Source of the DNA: an uncultured Phaeodactylibacter sp.
GTDB taxonomy: Bacteria; Bacteroidota; Bacteroidia; Chitinophagales; Saprospiraceae
Length of the DNA stretch: 14,879 nucleotides
Assembly: GCA_913062745.1 (NCBI GenBank)
Contig: CAJXXJ010000023.1
Span: 1-14,879, forward strand
Direction of reading: 5' to 3'
Shown: in pieces, positions 11,544-14,879 of the stretch
Numbering within the stretch: position 1 is the first letter of the stretch
How the letters are laid out: each line of letters opens with the position of its first letter
Program-made: the position numbers and the translations under genes
The notes under the pieces: model-generated
What the model was told of the DNA's origin: nothing
Seen by the model: the letters and a program-made list of their open reading frames with translations, nothing else
Database searches by the model: none

Positions 11544-13658
11544 TCAGCGCTTGATCTCCACCTCGTCGCCCTCCTCCAGCTTAAGGCCGGTAGAGCGCTC
11601 GTACAGCCGTTTGTAGCGTTCATATACGCCATCCGGCATGCGCTGCCCGTTTATTTTGAGTTTGCCCTTTCCATCAATCTGGAACTTGTAGTCTTCCGTG
11701 CTCTGTATAAAGCCATCGCGCAGTAGCTGTTGCTCCATGGCAGACTTCATGTCTGCTGCCGGAAATCGATTCAGCACCTGTATGTCAGCATCAGAGGGCG
11801 TGCGCAGGCCCCAGTTGTCGCCGGTAAACCGCAGCTCGATATCCTTAAAAGCTTCCCGCATTTTTTCCTCGTAGACTTCCTGGTCCAACTCCAGCTCAGA
11901 CAGGGCCAATTCCGCTTTTTCCTGCGCCTCTTCCATCAGCTTGCGCATCTCTTCATCTTCAAATCGCATTTCCTCAAAAGCACGCTCTGACTCTAGGCGG
12001 GCCAGCCCAATCGCTTCCTTCCATGCTCCCTGCTTCAGGCGAAAATCTTCCGCGCCGGGAAACAGGCCGAAGGCACGGGCTGAGCTATCCTGAATAACCA
12101 CCTTGTCCCCAAGGATGCGGACTACAGGCGTGTAGTCTTCTTCCTCCACTATGATTTTGAGGGGTTTTCCATCATTGTGCTTTGGGCTTACGATAACCAC
12201 CCGCTTACCGTTTTCCAGCTCTTCAACGTAGACCCGGTTATCGCCCTCCTTAAAAGGCGCGGGCGGTGCCGGTGGTGCCGGTGGTGCCGGAATATGGTCC
12301 GAATCAGGTGCCGGCGGTGCGGGGGGCGGAGGCGGTGCAGGAACGTCCCCCATAGCAGGCGGAGCAGGGGGAGCGGGAGGGGTGGGGATATCTGCCAGCA
12401 TAGTCTGCAGCATTTCCTCGTACTGCCCGTACTCCGCTTCCGGTACAGGTTCTCCGTTGACTTCCAGGCTCCTGATAGAGCCATCTTCCAGTTGAGCTTC
12501 TACCGTCTTTCCATTGTAGTCCGACCGCAGCATGATTTTGCCTTTCGGCAAAGAGTCTAAACGGGCAGCAATACTACGGGCCTGGCCGGGTACATTTCTG
12601 ATCCATCCAGATTCGTCGGGTGCGGCGTCCTGCCCGGCACGCTGGCTTAAGGTAAAGCCAAGCAGTATCAACAGCAGCAGGCCGCCGGCGGTGAATTTTT
12701 CAATCATCATTACTTTGTTTTGTGGTTGATGGAGGATACGCCGTACCCGCTGCATCAGCTGCCCCTGGCCCCGGCGGGCAGCCGCCATCGCCATACGAGG
12801 ATGGTGGTAGCTGCGCTCTTCCAGTTGGACCAGGGCTTTAGCGTAGCTCAGCGAGTTGCCGCACAGGCGGACTGCTATATCATCACAGCAGTTCTCCCGT
12901 TCTGTACGAATTTGAGCGGATATCCACCAAACAGCCGGATTGAAATAAAATAGCGCTTCGATTATGGATTGAAAGATGTTTAGCAAATAGTCGTGCCGGT
13001 AAATATGGGCCAGCTCGTGGGCAATCACTGCTTCCACCTGCTGCGGGCTCAGGTGCGTCAGCGCTCCCACTGGCATGAGTATGGCCGGTTTGAGCCAGCC
13101 GATGACCATCGGAGCCGTTATGCGTACCGACTCCAGCAGCTGCCCCGGCCGCCGGTGCCCCAATTGCTGCTGAAGCTGACGAAGCCGTATCTGCCAGTGC
13201 TCCGGCAATGGGACTACGCCACGGGAACGCAACTGTTGCACATACACCAGGCCTCCCAGCATGCGCAGCAGAAAGCAGGCAACGCCCAGTGCCCAAATGC
13301 TGACAATTAGCGGCAGGTGTTGGCTGAAATACTGCTCACACCGGCTTAGCCAAGCCTGTTCGCCGGTGGGCTGAGCCGGCAGTAACAGGCCGGGCCCCAG
13401 CTCTTCGGCAGGCAGTGTAGTGGGCAGGGCGGTAGCCGGCTCGTACAACCAGAAGAAGGTGCCGGCGGCAGACAGGAAAAACAGCCAAAGGGCGGCATTA
13501 GACAGGGCATAAGCCAGGCGGGCGCTCCGCTTTCGGCTTAAGATCAGCAGCAAGCCCAGCAGTACCGCAATCAGCATGCCCTGCCAAAGAGAATGGAGGA
13601 CCGTCCAGCCAACGGCGTGTGTAAATTCATCCGTAAAGAATGGTTGTAGTATAGACAT
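11544..13658 (-). CDS. M56-family (BlaR1-like) membrane metallopeptidase with non-PBP C-terminal domain
   Basis: This 704-residue protein is the sensor/protease partner of a BlaI-type repressor. In characterised relatives, signal binding activates the zinc protease, which leads to repressor cleavage. Transmembrane segments lie at about 21-41, 50-71, 114-138 and 322-338. The M56 domain carries the zinc motif HELAH (His214, Glu215, His218), followed by RHDY and RTERENCCDD (Glu253/Glu255 as candidate third ligand). After the last membrane span the protein lacks any penicillin-binding motif. It has ~85 residues of mixed sequence, a Pro/Ala-rich linker (425-468), a beta-like segment, a highly charged helical stretch (~540-610) and a C-terminal domain. 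I chose ATG 13658 because it follows the repressor stop by 16 bases; an upstream in-frame ATG at 13706 would add 16 polar residues and overlap that gene. Signal unknown. Confidence 0.9.
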   Translation of the reverse strand: MSILQPFFTDEFTHAVGWTVLHSLWQGMLIAVLLGLLLILSRKRSARLAYALSNAALWLFFLSAAGTFFWLYEPATALPTTLPAEELGPGLLLPAQPTGEQAWLSRCEQYFSQHLPLIVSIWALGVACFLLRMLGGLVYVQQLRSRGVVPLPEHWQIRLRQLQQQLGHRRPGQLLESVRITAPMVIGWLKPAILMPVGALTHLSPQQVEAVIAHELAHIYRHDYLLNIFQSIIEALFYFNPAVWWISAQIRTERENCCDDIAVRLCGNSLSYAKALVQLEERSYHHPRMAMAAARRGQGQLMQRVRRILHQPQNKVMMIEKFTAGGLLLLILLGFTLSQRAGQDAAPDESGWIRNVPGQARSIAARLDSLPKGKIMLRSDYNGKTVEAQLEDGSIRSLEVNGEPVPEAEYGQYEEMLQTMLADIPTPPAPPAPPAMGDVPAPPPPPAPPAPDSDHIPAPPAPPAPPAPFKEGDNRVYVEELENGKRVVIVSPKHNDGKPLKIIVEEEDYTPVVRILGDKVVIQDSSARAFGLFPGAEDFRLKQGAWKEAIGLARLESERAFEEMRFEDEEMRKLMEEAQEKAELALSELELDQEVYEEKMREAFKDIELRFTGDNWGLRTPSDADIQVLNRFPAADMKSAMEQQLLRDGFIQSTEDYKFQIDGKGKLKINGQRMPDGVYERYKRLYERSTGLKLEEGDEVEIKR
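12255..12386 (-). repeat. Proline/alanine-rich repeat tract (PAPPAPPA) in the M56 peptidase
   Basis: Residues 425-468 are short units of PAPP, PPPP and PAPPAPPAP interrupted by MGDV and DSDH. At DNA level the end of the tract (about 12263-12291) is a near-perfect nine-base tandem repeat, GGTGCCGGT on the plus strand. Such a tract forms a stiff extended linker, here probably spanning periplasm between the last membrane segment and the C-terminal domain. Copy number may vary between strains. Confidence 0.8.
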
Positions 13659-13674
13659 AGTCGGGTGATTTCTG

Positions 13675-14067
13675 TTATTCTTTCGAACGTTTTTCCATCT
13701 GCTCAATTAAGGCTTTGATCTCGTCCAGCTCCTCTTCTGATGCACGGTGGTTGCCCAGTGCCTGCATCACCATTTTGGCCGCCGAGCCACGAAAAGCCCG
13801 GTCTACAAAGCGCTGTAGCAGCCGCTGCTGTATGTCTTCTTCCTGTACGGCGGCACTGTAAATGTGGGTGCGGCTTTCGGTATTGCGGTGCGCCAGGCCT
13901 TTGTCTGCCATGATCTGCATCAGCTTGAGCGTAGTGGTATACCCTACCTCCCGCCGCTCGTTGAGCTTATCGTTCACCTCGCGTACAGAGGACGGGCCCC
14001 GCTGCCAGAGTATCTGCAGGATTTCCAGCTCCGATTCCGTAGGCCGCTTGTTTGGTTCTTTATTCAT
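13675..14067 (-). CDS. BlaI/MecI/CopY-family transcriptional repressor
   Basis: This 130-residue DNA-binding repressor matches the family length (about 120-130). The N-terminal winged helix-turn-helix has LEILQILWQRG (14-24), SSVREVNDKL (26-35) and the recognition helix region YTTTLKLMQIMADKG (43-57), all family-typical. The C-terminal helical part (~74-130) should mediate dimerisation. I chose ATG 14067; the frame extends to 14121, but that extra piece runs through the promoter and operators. The stop is 16 bases before the M56 peptidase gene, so the two form one operon. It likely represses itself by binding the palindromes at 14073-14145. Cleavage by the downstream peptidase is known for relatives; no cleavage site can be read here with confidence. 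No beta-lactamase gene is present in the window, so antibiotic sensing is not implied. Confidence 0.93.
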   Translation of the reverse strand: MNKEPNKRPTESELEILQILWQRGPSSVREVNDKLNERREVGYTTTLKLMQIMADKGLAHRNTESRTHIYSAAVQEEDIQQRLLQRFVDRAFRGSAAKMVMQALGNHRASEEELDEIKALIEQMEKRSKE

Positions 14068-14072
14068 TGTAT

Positions 14073-14088
14073 TACGAATTCGTTCGTA
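14073..14088. promoter_or_regulatory. Operator 1, TACGAA-TTCG-TTCGTA
   Basis: A perfect 6-4-6 inverted repeat (arms TACGAA and TTCGTA) lies over the expected transcription start of the repressor operon, six bases before its start codon. It has the 16-bp arrangement expected of a dimeric winged-helix repressor. Confidence 0.75.
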
Positions 14089-14090
14089 GA

Positions 14091-14121
14091 CAAAAGTATA
14101 CGAAAGACTTCGTAATGTCAA
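14091..14121 (-). promoter_or_regulatory. Promoter of the repressor-peptidase operon
   Basis: On the minus strand TTGACA (14121-14116) and TACTTTTG (14098-14091, a perfect TAnnTTTG) are 17 bases apart, as in Bacteroidota promoters. Transcription should start near 14085, giving a leader of roughly 18 bases. The operator at 14099-14114 fills the gap between the two elements, so repressor binding would block the polymerase. Confidence 0.7.
14099..14114. promoter_or_regulatory. Operator 2, TACGAA-AGAC-TTCGTA
   Basis: A second perfect 6-4-6 inverted repeat with the same arms lies between the -33 and -7 elements of the operon promoter. Its centre is 26 bp from operator 1. Confidence 0.75.
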
Positions 14122-14129
14122 GTTTTATC

Positions 14130-14145
14130 TACGAAAAAAGTCGTA
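14130..14145. promoter_or_regulatory. Operator 3, TACGAA-AAAA-GTCGTA (one mismatch)
   Basis: A third copy of the palindrome, with one arm base changed (GTCGTA instead of TTCGTA), lies upstream of the operon promoter and 71 bases before the divergent lipoprotein start. Its centre is 31 bp from operator 2. It may serve cooperative repression or the divergent gene. Confidence 0.6.
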
Positions 14146-14216
14146 TTTTCTGCAGTACTTATCCCGGCGCGCAGCAACAAGCTTATAAAGCAGGGTGTTG
14201 GATAGAAAAAACAAAC

Positions 14217-14879
14217 ATGACGATTAACAATTTCCTCTACGCACTGCCTCTTCTCCTGCTGCTGAGCTGCGGCCCGGCACCCGAAGAGGACAGTACCGGC
14301 AGTGAACCGGACAGCAGTGCAGATACCCTGGCCCTGCAGCGGTCCAGCCAGCCGGTTTCCAAATCCTGCACGACGGGTGGAACCGTTTTAGGCCGCAACG
14401 AATACTACAGTGAGCAGAATGGGCTGTACATAGTCATCAAAGCAGACAGCAGCACCCGGCATCCGGAGCTAGGGCACAGCCACCGCATCCTCGAAGTGTA
14501 TGCTATGCCGTCCTGCAGCTTGGTGCAATGGCAAACGCTACCGGTCAATATCAGCCCAGACTTCCCTTATTACATTGCGGCCATCAACTACAACAGCGTA
14601 TCGCGCCTGCTAGCCGTGCACGGGGCAGAGCGTATTTATTTGTACGACATGAAGACGGATGCCCTGCGTGGCCCTTTCGAACCGCAATTTGCCAGCGAGC
14701 GCTACGGCGTAGACGCCCAATCGGGGCATATCAAACAGCTAGAAGTGTGGGAGGACTACCTCATAGGCTACGCGCAGGACTACGGGGCTTTTGCTTTTAA
14801 ACTGAAGGACGATGGCGAAGCGACGCCCGTCATGCCCCTCGCCGAGCACGAAAGCGAGACCCAGGTGTTCCACCAAGTT
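14217..14879 (+). CDS. Lipoprotein of unknown function (3' end outside window)
   Basis: The frame runs 221 codons to the edge without a stop. Residues 1-18 form a lipoprotein signal with a Leu-rich core and the lipobox LLSC (Cys18), followed by an acidic, Ser-rich tether (EEDSTGSEPDSSADT) typical of outer-membrane-anchored proteins in this phylum. The mature part is beta-rich with segments such as YYIAAINYNSVSRLLAVHG and RIYLYDMKTDAL that resemble blades of a beta-propeller, but no family is recognised. The start follows an A-rich stretch (GATAGAAAAAACAAAC) instead of a Shine-Dalgarno site. It diverges from the repressor operon across a 149-bp gap with three operators, the nearest 71 bases away, so it may share the repressor's control. 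Gene symbol unknown. Confidence 0.8.
   Translation, partial: MTINNFLYALPLLLLLSCGPAPEEDSTGSEPDSSADTLALQRSSQPVSKSCTTGGTVLGRNEYYSEQNGLYIVIKADSSTRHPELGHSHRILEVYAMPSCSLVQWQTLPVNISPDFPYYIAAINYNSVSRLLAVHGAERIYLYDMKTDALRGPFEPQFASERYGVDAQSGHIKQLEVWEDYLIGYAQDYGAFAFKLKDDGEATPVMPLAEHESETQVFHQV

Noticed and set aside
12255..12386. CRISPR-like or intergenic tandem repeat
   Set aside because: The nine-base repetition is explained by Pro/Ala codons inside the peptidase linker; there are no spacers.
13659..13706. Earlier in-frame ATG for the M56 peptidase at 13706
   Set aside because: It would add 16 polar residues before the first membrane segment and overlap the repressor gene by 32 bases. The ATG at 13658 follows the repressor stop by 16 bases and gives a family-like N-terminus.
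14068..14121. Earlier in-frame ATG for the repressor at 14121
   Set aside because: The extension runs through the -7 element and operators 1 and 2, so it would be upstream of the transcription start.
14528..14800. 90-codon plus-strand frame near the right edge
   Set aside because: It is a shadow in another frame of the lipoprotein gene, which has a clear signal peptide and lipobox.

Overview
The window looks like a piece of chromosome from a Bacteroidota bacterium, most likely of the class Saprospiria (Lewinella/Phaeodactylibacter-like). This rests on four signs: a giant, presumably secreted protein built from DUF11-type repeats, SdrD-B-like domains and HYR-like modules; an M56 peptidase with the BlaI-type repressor typical of the phylum; promoter elements of the Bacteroidota form (TAnnTTTG at -7); and start codons preceded mostly by A-rich sequence rather than Shine-Dalgarno motifs. 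The genus is an inference.

Layout. (1) 1-9634, minus strand: one uninterrupted reading frame, at least 3211 codons, whose 3' end lies outside the window. It encodes a signal peptide, a short N-terminal domain, an SdrD-B-like domain, two copies of a ~203-residue module, a second SdrD-B-like domain, 13 tandem ~140-residue DUF11-like repeats (7180 down to about 1595) and a cysteine-containing HYR-like C-terminal part. All long plus-strand frames across this stretch are antisense shadows. (2) 9635-10689: about 1 kb without a convincing gene. It holds the giant gene's putative promoter, a short Shine-Dalgarno-led upstream frame, a cluster of hairpins with a possible pseudoknot, palindromes, and a putative promoter plus leader hairpin for the next gene. 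(3) 10690-11448, plus: a LytTR-type response regulator with no kinase beside it. (4) 11544-14067, minus: a two-gene unit, a BlaI/MecI-family repressor followed by an M56 (BlaR1-like) membrane metallopeptidase. The latter lacks a penicillin-binding sensor and instead has a Pro-rich linker and a charged helical C-terminal domain. (5) 14217-14879, plus: the start of a lipoprotein of unknown function, running off the window.

How the parts relate. The repressor/peptidase pair is a signal-responsive module. The repressor should bind three 16-bp palindromes (TACGAA-N4-TTCGTA type) in the 149-bp gap before the lipoprotein gene; two sit on the repressor's own promoter, and the third lies toward the lipoprotein and may couple that gene to the circuit. 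The LytTR regulator and the giant surface protein are divergently arranged but share only a long spacer, so a regulatory link between them is possible but not shown. I found no mobile element, CRISPR array, tRNA or rRNA. The least explained parts are the hairpin-rich spacer, the out-of-frame start ahead of the giant gene, and the duplicated 203-residue module.
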